Source: Azospirillum canadense (GTDB lineage Bacteria > Pseudomonadota > Alphaproteobacteria > Azospirillales > Azospirillaceae). Taken from it: DNA of 64,000 bases. The stretch spans positions 1,029,001 to 1,093,000 of the forward strand of contig NZ_JAOQNG010000001.1 of assembly GCF_025961225.1 (NCBI RefSeq), given 5' to 3'. Numbering within the stretch: position 1 is the first letter of the stretch; each line of letters starts with the position of its first letter. The position numbers were made by a program, and so were the translations under genes. The notes below the pieces were generated by a model. That model was not told where the DNA came from and did not search any database. It saw nothing but the letters and a program-made list of their open reading frames with translations. Of this stretch, positions 27,036-35,079 are shown in pieces.

Positions 27036-28618
27036 TGCTGATGAAGGTCGACAACAACAGGGCGGGCGACAACAAGGTTGCGGTGATCGGCGGCGGTCTG
27101 GCCGGTCTGGCCTCGGCGGTCGTGCTGGCCGCGCGCGGCCATTCCGTCGTGCTGTTCGAGCGCAACGCGTGGCTCGGCGGCAAGGCGGCGGTTCTGGAGG
27201 AGGACGGCTTCCGCTTCGACATGGGGCCGACCATCCTGACCGTGCCGCGCGTCCTGCGCCGCATCTTCGCGGAGGCCGGGCGCGACATGGACAAGGAACT
27301 GGACCTGATCCGGCTCGACCCGCAATGGCGCTGCTTCTTCGAAGACGGCAGCGTGCTCGACCTTGCGGAGAATGTGGACGCCATGGCCGCCACCTTGGAC
27401 CGCTTCGCGCCCGGCGCGGGGGCGGGGCCAGGGGCGGGGGAAGGCTACCGCCGCTTCATGGCCCTATCGGAGCGGTTGCACGGCATCTCCGAACGCTTCT
27501 TCTTCTGGAAGGCGGTGGAGGATCTGACCGACACGCTGGACTTCAAGAATTCCCTGAACGCCGCCACCCTGTCCGACGTGCTGGCGCTGCGCATGGGCAC
27601 GACGGTGGCCGGCACCATCCGCGGCAAGGTGCCCGACGGGCGGGTCGCGCAGATGCTCGACCATTTCACCCAGTATGTCGGGTCCTCGCCCTACGGCTCG
27701 CCGGCGGTGCTCTGCGCCATCGCCCACATGCAGACCAACGACGGCGTCTGGTACCCCCGCGGCGGCACCCGCGCCGTGCCCGTGGCGCTGGAGCGGCTGG
27801 TCCGCGACCTCGGCGTCGACATCCGCACGGGCACCGGCATCCGCCGCATCGAGGTCGAGAAGGACCGTGTGGTCGGGGTGGAGACCGCGACCGGCGAGCG
27901 CGTCCCCGTGTCCGCCGTGGTGTCCAACATGGACAGCGTGCGCACCTACAACGAACTGGTCTGCGGCGCCCCGGCGGAGCGCTTCAACAAGCGCCGCAAG
28001 TACGAGCCCGCCTGTTCGGGCGTGGTGTTCTACCTGGGACTCGACCGCGCCTACGAGCATCTGGCGCACCACGACTTCGTCTTCTCCCGCGACCCGGAGG
28101 AGGAGTTCGACTGGATCTACCGCCGCGGCGAACCGGCGCCCGACCCCACCTGCTACATCGCCGCGCCATCCCGGACCGAGCCGGAGGTCGCGCCACCGGG
28201 CGGGGAGGCGCTGTACGTGCTGGTCCACACCCCCTACCTGCGCCCGCACCACGACTGGAAACGGATGCTGCCGGACTACCGCCGCGTGGTCTTCGATAAG
28301 CTGAAGCGCACCGGCGCCATGCCCGACCTTGAGGACCGCATCCGCGTGGAACGCGTGCTGACCCCGCAGGACATCCACGACCGCTACAACGTGCTGAACG
28401 GCGCCATCTACGGGCTGGCCAGCCACGGCCGTTTCATGGGCGCCTTCAAGCCCGGCAACCGTTCGCGCGAGGTGCAGGGGCTCTATCTGGCGGGCGGGGC
28501 GGCCCACCCCGGCCCCGGCATGCCGATGGTGCTGATGTCCGGCTGGATCGCGGCGGACACGCTGGACCAGGACATGGGCCGCGAACTGGGCGGCACCGTG
28601 CGGCGGGAGGTGGCGTGA
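27035..28618 (+). CDS. carotenoid desaturase, CrtN/CrtI-like (second)
   Basis: 527 residues; the ATG at 27035 shares its A with the previous stop and follows GGGAGG. The FAD motif is VAVIGGGLAGLASAVVLAA, then GFRFDMGPTILTVP, and at the C-terminus GLYLAGGAAHPGPGMPMVLMSG. It is paralogous to the preceding gene but not a recent duplicate. Two such flavoproteins in tandem fit a desaturase plus a terminal oxidase, as CrtN and CrtP do in staphyloxanthin synthesis. The stop overlaps the GTG of the acyltransferase gene. Confidence 0.87.
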   Translation: MLMKVDNNRAGDNKVAVIGGGLAGLASAVVLAARGHSVVLFERNAWLGGKAAVLEEDGFRFDMGPTILTVPRVLRRIFAEAGRDMDKELDLIRLDPQWRCFFEDGSVLDLAENVDAMAATLDRFAPGAGAGPGAGEGYRRFMALSERLHGISERFFFWKAVEDLTDTLDFKNSLNAATLSDVLALRMGTTVAGTIRGKVPDGRVAQMLDHFTQYVGSSPYGSPAVLCAIAHMQTNDGVWYPRGGTRAVPVALERLVRDLGVDIRTGTGIRRIEVEKDRVVGVETATGERVPVSAVVSNMDSVRTYNELVCGAPAERFNKRRKYEPACSGVVFYLGLDRAYEHLAHHDFVFSRDPEEEFDWIYRRGEPAPDPTCYIAAPSRTEPEVAPPGGEALYVLVHTPYLRPHHDWKRMLPDYRRVVFDKLKRTGAMPDLEDRIRVERVLTPQDIHDRYNVLNGAIYGLASHGRFMGAFKPGNRSREVQGLYLAGGAAHPGPGMPMVLMSGWIAADTLDQDMGRELGGTVRREVA

Positions 28619-29595
28619 GCGTCGAACCGGGCCCCCACCCTAACCCTCCCCCGCTCTCGGCGGACCCCAAGGGTCCGCCTGCCGCGTCAGCGCAAGCTCC
28701 GCTTGCGCGAGAGCTGGGCTGGGGAGGGAACTCCGCCGCTTTCCCCGCAATCTTTTCTCCCTCCCCCGCCCAGCGGGGAAGGGTCGGGGTGGGGGCACCG
28801 ACGCGACCACTCCCCCTGAAAATCCCCCCACGCTCCCCCCATCTCCTGCGTTTCTTCGGCGGAGTCATGGCGCGCGCCATGCGCCGGAACTTCCACGCGA
28901 TCCGTCTCGCCAAGCCCGGCTGGCCGGACCTTCCACTCCACCGCCCGGTGATCGTCTACCTGAACCATCCCTCCTGGTGGGACCCGGCCTTCCTGATCGT
29001 GATGGCGACCACGCATTTCCGCGACCGGCCGGGCTATGGGCCGATCGACGTGGCGGGGCTTGCCCGCTACCCGTTCCTCGGCCGCATCGGCCTGTTCGGG
29101 ATCGAGCCGAACGGCCTTTCAGGCGCCACCGCTTTCCTGCGCACCGCCGGCGCGATCCTGGACGACCCCGACGCCATGCTGTGGATCACCGCGGAAGGCG
29201 CCTTCACCGACCCGCGCCGGCGGCCCGTGGCCCTGCGCCCGGGCCTTGCCCACCTCGTGCGGCGGACACCGGGGGCAGTGGTGGTGCCGCTGGCGCTCGA
29301 ATACCCGTTCTGGAACGAGCGCACGCCGGAGGCGCTGGCCCGCTTCGGAACGCCGATGGACGCCGCCCTGTTCGAGGGCTGGCGCGTCGAGACCCTGAAC
29401 GCACGCCTGACCCACGCGCTGGAGGACACCATGGACGCCCTGGCCGAGGATGCGCTGAGCCGCGATCCGGAGCGCTTCATCCGCGTCGTCGGCGGCACGG
29501 TCGGGGTCGGCGGCCTTTACGACCTGTGGCGACGCGGCAGGGCCTGGGCGACGGGCCGTCCCTTCCAACCCGGCCATGGTGCTTCGGAGCGATGA
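28615..29595 (+). CDS. PlsC-like lysophospholipid/carotenoid acyltransferase with repeat-derived leader
   Basis: 326 residues from the coupled GTG at 28615 (GTGA overlap, GGGAGG upstream), or 242 from ATG 28867. The conserved part begins near 28867: NHPSWWD is the HX4D acyltransferase motif, followed by GIEPNG and TAEGAFTD, close to the second motif. Codons 6-60 of the long form are read from a MITE-like element (28631-28796). In this cluster it probably esterifies a glycosylated carotenoid, the job CrtO does in Staphylococcus, though it is PlsC-like rather than CrtO-like. The ATGA at its end couples it to the glycosyltransferase. Confidence 0.8.
   Translation: MSVEPGPHPNPPPLSADPKGPPAASAQAPLARELGWGGNSAAFPAIFSPSPAQRGRVGVGAPTRPLPLKIPPRSPHLLRFFGGVMARAMRRNFHAIRLAKPGWPDLPLHRPVIVYLNHPSWWDPAFLIVMATTHFRDRPGYGPIDVAGLARYPFLGRIGLFGIEPNGLSGATAFLRTAGAILDDPDAMLWITAEGAFTDPRRRPVALRPGLAHLVRRTPGAVVVPLALEYPFWNERTPEALARFGTPMDAALFEGWRVETLNARLTHALEDTMDALAEDALSRDPERFIRVVGGTVGVGGLYDLWRRGRAWATGRPFQPGHGASER
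28631..28796. repeat. 166-bp MITE-like palindromic element at the 5' end of the acyltransferase gene
   Basis: This is a second copy of the element at 23268-23416. Terminal inverted repeats lie at 28631-28654 and 28773-28796; the first half is nearly identical and an extra ~17 bases sit in the middle. Internal hairpins are GGCGGACCC/GGGTCCGCC and GCGCAAGC/GCTTGCGC. It begins 16 bases after the coupled GTG start of the host gene. Confidence 0.8.
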
Positions 29596-30713
29596 TGGAC
29601 CTGGCCTGGGTTGCCTTGGGGCTTGCGCTGCTGCCGCTGGTGATGTGTCTGGTGAACATGGCGCTGTACCGGGCGCCGCCGCAGAAGACGGCCCCCAACG
29701 CCGCCGTCTCCATTCTCATCCCCGCGCGCAACGAGGAAGCCAGCATTGCCGGGGCGGTGCTGGCCGCGCTGACCCAGCCCGGCGTGGAGCTTGAGGTCAT
29801 CGTTCTGGACGACCATTCCACCGACAGCACAGCGGCCATCGTCAAGGGTCTGGCCGCGCGCGACCCGCGCGTCCGGCTGGCCTCCGCCCCGCCGTTGCCG
29901 CCGGGCTGGTCGGGCAAGCAGCACGCCTGCCACGTGCTCGGCACGCTGGCGCGCCATCCCGTCCTGCTGTTTCAGGACGCCGACGTCCGGCTGGAGCCGA
30001 ACGCGCTCGCCCGCATGGTGGCGTTTCTCCGCGGCAGCGGGGCGGGGCTGGTCAGCGGCTTCCCGCGCCAGGTCACCGGCACCTTGGGTGAGGCGCTGGT
30101 GATTCCGATGATCCATGTGCTTCTGCTGGGCTACCTGCCGATGCCCGGCATGCGGTTCACCGCCCATCCGGGCTTCGGCGCCGCCTGCGGGCAGTTGATG
30201 CTGATGGACCGCGACGCCTACGCCGCAGCCGGCGGGCACGCCGCCATCCGCACGTCGCTGCACGACGGCGTGACCCTGCCGCGCGCCTTCCGCCGCGCCG
30301 GCTGGCGGACCGATCTGTTCGACGCCACCGACCTCGCCCGTTGCCGCATGTACCAGGGCTTCGGACAGGTCTGGGCCGGCTTTTCCAAAAACGCCACGGA
30401 GGGCATGGCGACCCCCGCGGCGCTGCCGGTCTGGACCGTGCTGCTGTTCGGTGGCCATGTCCTGCCCTGGCTTCTCCTCGCCCTCGGTCCCGGCCTCGTG
30501 CCCGCTCTGGCGGCCGGGGCGGGGCTCGCGATACGGCTTTTGCTCGCCGTCCGCTATCGCCAGAGCTTTTTGGGCGCGCTTCTGCATCCGGTCGGCGTGT
30601 TGGTGATGCTGGCGATCCAATGGACCGCGCTGGTCCGCTCCGCCGTCGGCCGCCCCTCCGTCTGGCGGGGCCGCGCCTACCCGACCAGCCCCTTGCACGG
30701 AAGCGACGGATGA
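29592..30713 (+). CDS. family 2 glycosyltransferase, CrtQ-like
   Basis: 373 residues, close to the length of staphylococcal CrtQ. An N-terminal membrane helix precedes a GT-A domain: SILIPARNEEASIAGAV, VIVLDDHSTD and FQDADVRL (the DxD metal site). YQGFGQVWAGFSKN follows, then two or three C-terminal membrane helices. CrtQ-type enzymes glucosylate the carboxylate of a diapocarotenoic acid at the inner membrane. The ATG overlaps the acyltransferase stop and its own stop overlaps the endonuclease III-like gene. Confidence 0.83.
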   Translation: MMDLAWVALGLALLPLVMCLVNMALYRAPPQKTAPNAAVSILIPARNEEASIAGAVLAALTQPGVELEVIVLDDHSTDSTAAIVKGLAARDPRVRLASAPPLPPGWSGKQHACHVLGTLARHPVLLFQDADVRLEPNALARMVAFLRGSGAGLVSGFPRQVTGTLGEALVIPMIHVLLLGYLPMPGMRFTAHPGFGAACGQLMLMDRDAYAAAGGHAAIRTSLHDGVTLPRAFRRAGWRTDLFDATDLARCRMYQGFGQVWAGFSKNATEGMATPAALPVWTVLLFGGHVLPWLLLALGPGLVPALAAGAGLAIRLLLAVRYRQSFLGALLHPVGVLVMLAIQWTALVRSAVGRPSVWRGRAYPTSPLHGSDG

Positions 30714-31438
30714 CCGACTCCCTTCAAGACAAGCTTCTGGAAATCCACCGCCGCCTCTGCCTGATCTTCGGCTGTCCGGTGGCCTATTTCCGGGCGCTCG
30801 ACCCTTTGAGCGAGCTGGTCTCCTCGCTCCTGTCGCACCGCACGCGCAACGCCGCCTCAGGGGCGGCCTTCCGCGCATTGCGCACGCGCTGGAACGGTGA
30901 CTGGGCCGCGGTGCGCGACGCCGACCCGGCGGAGGTGGAGGCGACCATCGCCGGCGTCACCTGGCCGGAGCAGAAGGCCCCGCGCATCCAGGCGATCCTG
31001 CGCCGGATCACGGAGCTGCGCGGCGAACTGTCGCTGGATTTCCTGGCGGAACTGTCGGTGCCGGAGGCGCGCGCCTGGCTGGAGGAACTTCCGGGCGTCG
31101 GCCCGAAGACGAGTGCGGCGGTTATGAGCTTCAGCAGCCTGCGCCGCCCGGCCCTGCCGGTGGACAGCCACCACCACCGCGTGGCGGTGCGCACCGGCCT
31201 GATCCCGGCGTCGGTCGCGGTCGGCCCCTCGCACCGGATCCTGGAAGCGCAACTGCCGCCGGACTGGACGGCGCAGCAGATCTACGACAACCACGAGGTA
31301 CTGATGCTGCACGGCCAGCGCGTCTGCAGCTACCGCGATCCCGCCTGCCACCGCTGTGTCCTGCTGGAACTGTGCCCGACCGGGCAGGCCAGGATGGGCG
31401 GGGCGGAGCCTGTCTCCCTCTCCCCTCTGGGGCGCTGA
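30710..31438 (+). CDS. endonuclease III-like HhH-GPD DNA glycosylase
   Basis: 242 residues. The helix-hairpin-helix LPGVGPKTSAAVM holds the catalytic lysine, and PVDSHHHRVAVRTGL the catalytic aspartate. The C-terminal C-x6-C-x2-C-x5-C (CSYRDPACHRCVLLELC) is the 4Fe-4S loop of the Nth/MutY family. It should excise oxidised pyrimidines or related lesions. It is coupled by ATGA to the carotenoid glycosyltransferase, an unexpected operon partner. The last few residues (SLSPLGR) are read from the edge of a repeat-rich stretch, so the original C-terminus may have been replaced. Confidence 0.85.
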   Translation: MTDSLQDKLLEIHRRLCLIFGCPVAYFRALDPLSELVSSLLSHRTRNAASGAAFRALRTRWNGDWAAVRDADPAEVEATIAGVTWPEQKAPRIQAILRRITELRGELSLDFLAELSVPEARAWLEELPGVGPKTSAAVMSFSSLRRPALPVDSHHHRVAVRTGLIPASVAVGPSHRILEAQLPPDWTAQQIYDNHEVLMLHGQRVCSYRDPACHRCVLLELCPTGQARMGGAEPVSLSPLGR

Positions 31439-31626
31439 GCCGACGGCCGAAGGCCGGACGGGCACCGAAGGTGACCGTAGGCGAAGCGAGGTCGCGAGAC
31501 TTGCGAGCGACCTGGGTAGGGGTGAGGGGGCGGCCGCAAGGGCGTCCACCTACGCACCTTGCAGCGCTGGTCCGGCCTTCGGCCGCCCCCTCATCCTAAC
31601 CTTCTCCCCGGAGGGGAGAAGGAACT
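31420..31626. repeat. palindrome-rich repeat region after the endonuclease III-like gene
   Basis: An inverted pair, GGTGAGGGGGCGGCCG near 31511-31526 and CGGCCGCCCCCTCATCC near 31581-31597, plus a terminal palindrome CTTCTCCCCGGAGGGGAGAAG near 31601-31622, mark another GC-rich palindromic element. It ends just before the 3' end of the minus-strand small-protein gene and could terminate both transcripts. It is not the same family as 23268-23416. Confidence 0.55.
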
Positions 31627-31630
31627 ATGG

Positions 31631-31849
31631 TCACCCCTGGCCGCCCTGGTCCTTGAACTTGTCCGCCTTGCGGCGGTCGTCCTCGATTTCTTTGGCCATT
31701 TCCTGGCCGATCTTCGGGTCGATGTCCTTGGCCTGGTCGGCCAATTCCCGCGCCTTGCGGGTGTCGCCGTCGGCGGCCTTTTCGATGGCCTCCTCGGCGA
31801 GGTCGTGGGCCTTCTTGTGTTCCGGGCTCTGCTCGTGCTTGCCGGCCAT
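31631..31849 (-). CDS. small charged hypothetical protein
   Basis: 72 residues, almost all charged or alanine, predicted helical throughout (AEEAIEKAADGDTRKARELADQAKD). No signal peptide or membrane segment; no recognised family. The composition resembles small hydrophilic stress proteins, but that is only a resemblance. It lies 25 bases downstream of another small gene on the same strand, probably in one transcript. Confidence 0.55.
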   Translation of the reverse strand: MAGKHEQSPEHKKAHDLAEEAIEKAADGDTRKARELADQAKDIDPKIGQEMAKEIEDDRRKADKFKDQGGQG

Positions 31850-31874
31850 ATCCGTTTCCTTTTCCTCTTGAGTC

Positions 31875-32135
31875 TCAGTTCACCAGGCCGCCGGAGCGCG
31901 GCGGGTTGGGCATGAAGGGCGCCTTGCGCTCGCCGCCCGCACCGCCGCCGGATTCCGCGGCCGCGTCGAGCATCGCCTCGGCCTGCTTCTGGATCGCGGC
32001 GGCGCGGGCGCGGTCGATGGGGTCGGGGTTGCGGGCCTGCGCGTAGTTGGCGGCCTGTTCGGCGAGGTCGAGCGTTTCCACGACCTCCTCCATGGTCTCC
32101 TCCAGCGCGTCCACATCGACTTTCTTGCTGGTCAT
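31875..32135 (-). CDS. small hypothetical protein
   Basis: 86 residues from ATG 32135; an upstream in-frame ATG at 32171 is less likely. The N-terminal half is acidic and helical (VDALEETMEEVVETLDLAEQ); the C-terminal half is Gly/Pro-rich, ending PNPPRSGGLVN. No domain recognised. It is divergent from the glucan synthase gene, 191 bases away, and precedes the 72-residue gene. Confidence 0.55.
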   Translation of the reverse strand: MTSKKVDVDALEETMEEVVETLDLAEQAANYAQARNPDPIDRARAAAIQKQAEAMLDAAAESGGGAGGERKAPFMPNPPRSGGLVN

Positions 32136-32326
32136 TCTCCCGTCTCCGGTCCTTGTGGTCGGTCCAGCCAACAGGAGCGGAGCACCAGCCGTTCCCTGCC
32201 GTAACCGCGCAAAGTCCGCGTCCGAAAAATCTGCGCAGCCTGTGGGAATAGTTTTTTGCGGTGCACGTTCGTCTCAGTGTCCGGTGGCGCCCGCCACCCT
32301 TCTTCCAGGCTTGCGAACCTCCCCAC

Positions 32327-34972
32327 ATGAGCAACCCGAAGCGTTCGATCCGGTCTGCGGCGCTGGCCGCCGCCATGCTGGCTGTGACTGCCGGCCACGC
32401 GTCCTTCTGGTCCTGGCGCAACGCGCCCACTCCTGTGGATGCGCAGCCGGGACGCATCGAATCCGTGTCCTATTCCCCGTCGGGCCGTGACTACGACCCC
32501 AACCACCAGCCGGTGGTCGACGAGACGGAGATCGACAAGGACATGACCGCCATCGCCGGCTTCGCCGACGGCGTGCGCACCTACTCCACGCTGGGCTCCC
32601 AGGGCGAAGTGCCGGCCATCGCGGCCAAGCACGGCCTGGATGTCTCGCTGGGCGTCTGGCTCAGCAAGGACATGGCCCGCAACGAGCAGGAAGTGACCCG
32701 CGCCATCACGCTGGCGAAGACGGTGCGCGGCATCACCCGCATCGTCGTCGGCAACGAGACGCTGCTGCGCGCCGAGCTGACCGACAGCCAGCTGGCCGGC
32801 TACGTCAAGCGCGTCCGCGCCGGGGTGCCGAAGCACATCAAGGTCGGCACCGCCGACGTGTGGTCGGAGATCGTCAAGGCGAACGAGACGATCAAGGCGT
32901 CGGACTACATGGGCGTCCACGTCCTGCCCTACTGGGAAGGCGTGCCGGCCGACAAGGCGCTGACCTGGATCCGCGACCGGCTGGACACCGTGCGCAAGGC
33001 GCACCCGGGCAAGCCGCTGTTCGTCGGCGAGGTCGGCTGGCCGTCGGGCGGCGAGAACTTCCACGACGCCTACGCCACGCCGCAGTCGCAGGCCTTCATC
33101 GTCCGCAACTTCGCGGCCGAGGCCGGCATGCTCGGCATCGACTACAACGTGGTCGAAGCCTTCGACGGCGTCTGGAAGTCGACCATCGAGGGCTCGCCCG
33201 GCCCGACCTGGGGCGTGCTGGACGCCGACCGTGCGCCGAAGTGGCCGCTGGCCGGCGACGTTCCGGCCCCCTACGGCGACCGCGTCGGCGCCGCCGTGGC
33301 GCTCGGCCTCGGCCTTGCCCTGTCGGCCTTCGTCGCCTTCCGGCGGCGGACGGGCCTGGGCTACGCGCTGGCCGCCTCGGCGGGCGCCAACATCATCGGC
33401 TTCGGCGTGGGTTCCGCCGTCGCCGGCGCCTACGGCGAGTACCTGACCTTCGGCGCCGCGACCACCTGGGGCTCCGCCTTCGCGCTGGGTGCCTTGATGA
33501 TGGGCGTCGCCTTCGCCGACCTGACCGACGTTGTCCGGCGCCTGTTCACCGGCCGTGCGCCGGAGCTGCTGCCGCGGGTTCCCGCCGTGCCGGAGCACAA
33601 GCCGATGGTGTCCATCCACGTCGCCGCCTGCCGCGAGCAGCCGGACGTGCTGGCCGCCACGCTGACCTCGCTCGCCCGGCTGGACTACCCGAACTACGAA
33701 GTCGTCGTCCTCATCAACAACACCGAGGACGAGGAGCTGGTGCGCCCGGTCGAGGAGCTGTGCGCCGAGCTTGGGCCGAAGTTCAAGTTCCACTGGTACA
33801 AGAAGATCAGCGGCTTCAAGGCCGGCGCGCTGAACGCGGCGCTGCGCCACACCGACAAGGATGCGGAAATCGTCGCCGTCCTGGACGCCGACTACACCGT
33901 GTCGCCGGATTGGCTGAACAAGCTGGCCCCGACCTTCGCCGACGCAAACGTGGGCATCGTGCAGGCCCCGCAGGAGCACCGCGATGGCTATGAGACCCCG
34001 CTGAAGGCCGCGATGACCGCGGAGTACCGTCCCTTCTTCGACGTCGGCATGCAGGAGGGTCTGGCGACCCAGGCCTTCATCTGCCACGGCACGATGATCA
34101 TGCTGCGCCGTTCCGCCATGGAGCAGGTCGGCGGCTGGTCGGAAGAGGGCATCTGCGAGGACACCGAGCTTGGCATCCGCATCCTGTCGGCCGGCTACCG
34201 CGCCGCCTACACGGACGAGCGGCTGGGCGAGGGCCTCGCGCCGGACAACTTCATGCAGTTCCGCAAGCAGCGCGACCGCTGGGTGTTCGGCTCCACGCAG
34301 ATCCTCCGCGCCCACTGGCGGAAGTTCCTGCCGGGCTCCACGGCGCTTACCACCGGGCAGAAGGTCGGCTACCTGACCAACTGGGCGCGCTGGTGGTCGG
34401 ACGCGGTGGGCGTGATCGCCGCCGGTGCCGCCATCGTCTGGACCTTCGCCTCGCTGGTCCTGCCGCTGCACCTGCCGCCGGTCCAGGCCACCGCCGCGGT
34501 GCTGGGCGCCCTGGTCCTGCGCGCCGGGTCGAGCCTCCTGGCCTCCCGCTACGCCTCGGGCAACTCGTGGAAGGAGAGCGTTGGCGCCTGCGCCGTCGGC
34601 ATGGCGCTGTCCACCACGGTGGCGATGGCGGCCCTGCGCGGCGTGATCCGCAAGCGTGACGCCTTCCGCGTCACCGCCAAGGGCGGCAAGCGGGCCCCCA
34701 GCCGCTTCTGCGCCAAGCCGGAAGCCTGGATGTCCGGCGGCCTGCTGGCGGCCTCGGCCACCGCGGCCCTGGTGAACCCGCTGGGCACCCTGTCGCTGGA
34801 GCTGTGGTCGGCCCTGCTGTTCGCCATGGCGGTGCCGAACCTGATGGCGGTGGGTTTCGCGGTCACCGACATGCTGCCGGCCCGTGCCCCGCGCCCGGCC
34901 CCGCTGCCGGCTCCCCAGACGGTCGGCCAGCCCGCCACCCAGCAGCCGGCCCGCGACGCGGTCACCGCGTAA
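32327..34972 (+). CDS. ndvB: beta-glucan synthase, GH17-GT2 fusion (NdvB-like)
   Basis: 881 residues from ATG 32327. A signal or anchor segment precedes a GH17 domain (about residues 40-310) with the acid/base Glu in IVVGNETLL and the nucleophile Glu in VGEVGWPS. Two or three membrane helices follow. A GT2 domain (from about residue 425) then has VLDADYTV (DxD), ICEDTELGIR and QRDRW (QxxRW), with more helices at the C-terminus. GT2 plus GH17 modules make cyclic or linear beta-1,3/1,6-glucans, as NdvB/NdvC do in Bradyrhizobium and the NdvB fusion does in Pseudomonas aeruginosa. Such glucans act in osmoadaptation, root interaction and biofilms. A rho-independent terminator follows the stop. Confidence 0.85.
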   Translation: MSNPKRSIRSAALAAAMLAVTAGHASFWSWRNAPTPVDAQPGRIESVSYSPSGRDYDPNHQPVVDETEIDKDMTAIAGFADGVRTYSTLGSQGEVPAIAAKHGLDVSLGVWLSKDMARNEQEVTRAITLAKTVRGITRIVVGNETLLRAELTDSQLAGYVKRVRAGVPKHIKVGTADVWSEIVKANETIKASDYMGVHVLPYWEGVPADKALTWIRDRLDTVRKAHPGKPLFVGEVGWPSGGENFHDAYATPQSQAFIVRNFAAEAGMLGIDYNVVEAFDGVWKSTIEGSPGPTWGVLDADRAPKWPLAGDVPAPYGDRVGAAVALGLGLALSAFVAFRRRTGLGYALAASAGANIIGFGVGSAVAGAYGEYLTFGAATTWGSAFALGALMMGVAFADLTDVVRRLFTGRAPELLPRVPAVPEHKPMVSIHVAACREQPDVLAATLTSLARLDYPNYEVVVLINNTEDEELVRPVEELCAELGPKFKFHWYKKISGFKAGALNAALRHTDKDAEIVAVLDADYTVSPDWLNKLAPTFADANVGIVQAPQEHRDGYETPLKAAMTAEYRPFFDVGMQEGLATQAFICHGTMIMLRRSAMEQVGGWSEEGICEDTELGIRILSAGYRAAYTDERLGEGLAPDNFMQFRKQRDRWVFGSTQILRAHWRKFLPGSTALTTGQKVGYLTNWARWWSDAVGVIAAGAAIVWTFASLVLPLHLPPVQATAAVLGALVLRAGSSLLASRYASGNSWKESVGACAVGMALSTTVAMAALRGVIRKRDAFRVTAKGGKRAPSRFCAKPEAWMSGGLLAASATAALVNPLGTLSLELWSALLFAMAVPNLMAVGFAVTDMLPARAPRPAPLPAPQTVGQPATQQPARDAVTA

Positions 34973-34988
34973 CATCCCTCCCGCAGCG

Positions 34989-35025
34989 AAAAGGCCCTCT
35001 CCCCCGACCGGGGAGAAGGCCTTTT
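34989..35025. terminator. rho-independent terminator after the glucan synthase gene
   Basis: AAAAGGCC and its complement GGCCTTTTT bracket a stem extended by CTCTCCCCC and CGGGGAGAA. A T run follows on the plus strand and an A run precedes it. It ends the ndvB-like transcript and can also serve the convergent secreted-protein gene. Confidence 0.85.
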
Positions 35026-35049
35026 TCTTTTTTCTCCATCCCCCGCTGG

Positions 35050-35073
35050 GCGGGGGAGGGTCGGGGTGGGGGC
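35050..35073. repeat. solo arm of the 150-bp MITE-like element
   Basis: This 24-base stretch matches the right-hand terminal repeat of the elements at 23268-23416 and 28631-28796 (GCGGGGGAGGG start, GTGGGGGC end). The left arm and middle are missing. It lies between the terminator and the end of the minus-strand gene. Confidence 0.65.
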
Positions 35074-35079
35074 CGAAGG

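Noticed and set aside
30710..31438. MutY adenine glycosylase
   Set aside because: No C-terminal NUDIX-like domain is present and the length of 242 residues fits the Nth type.
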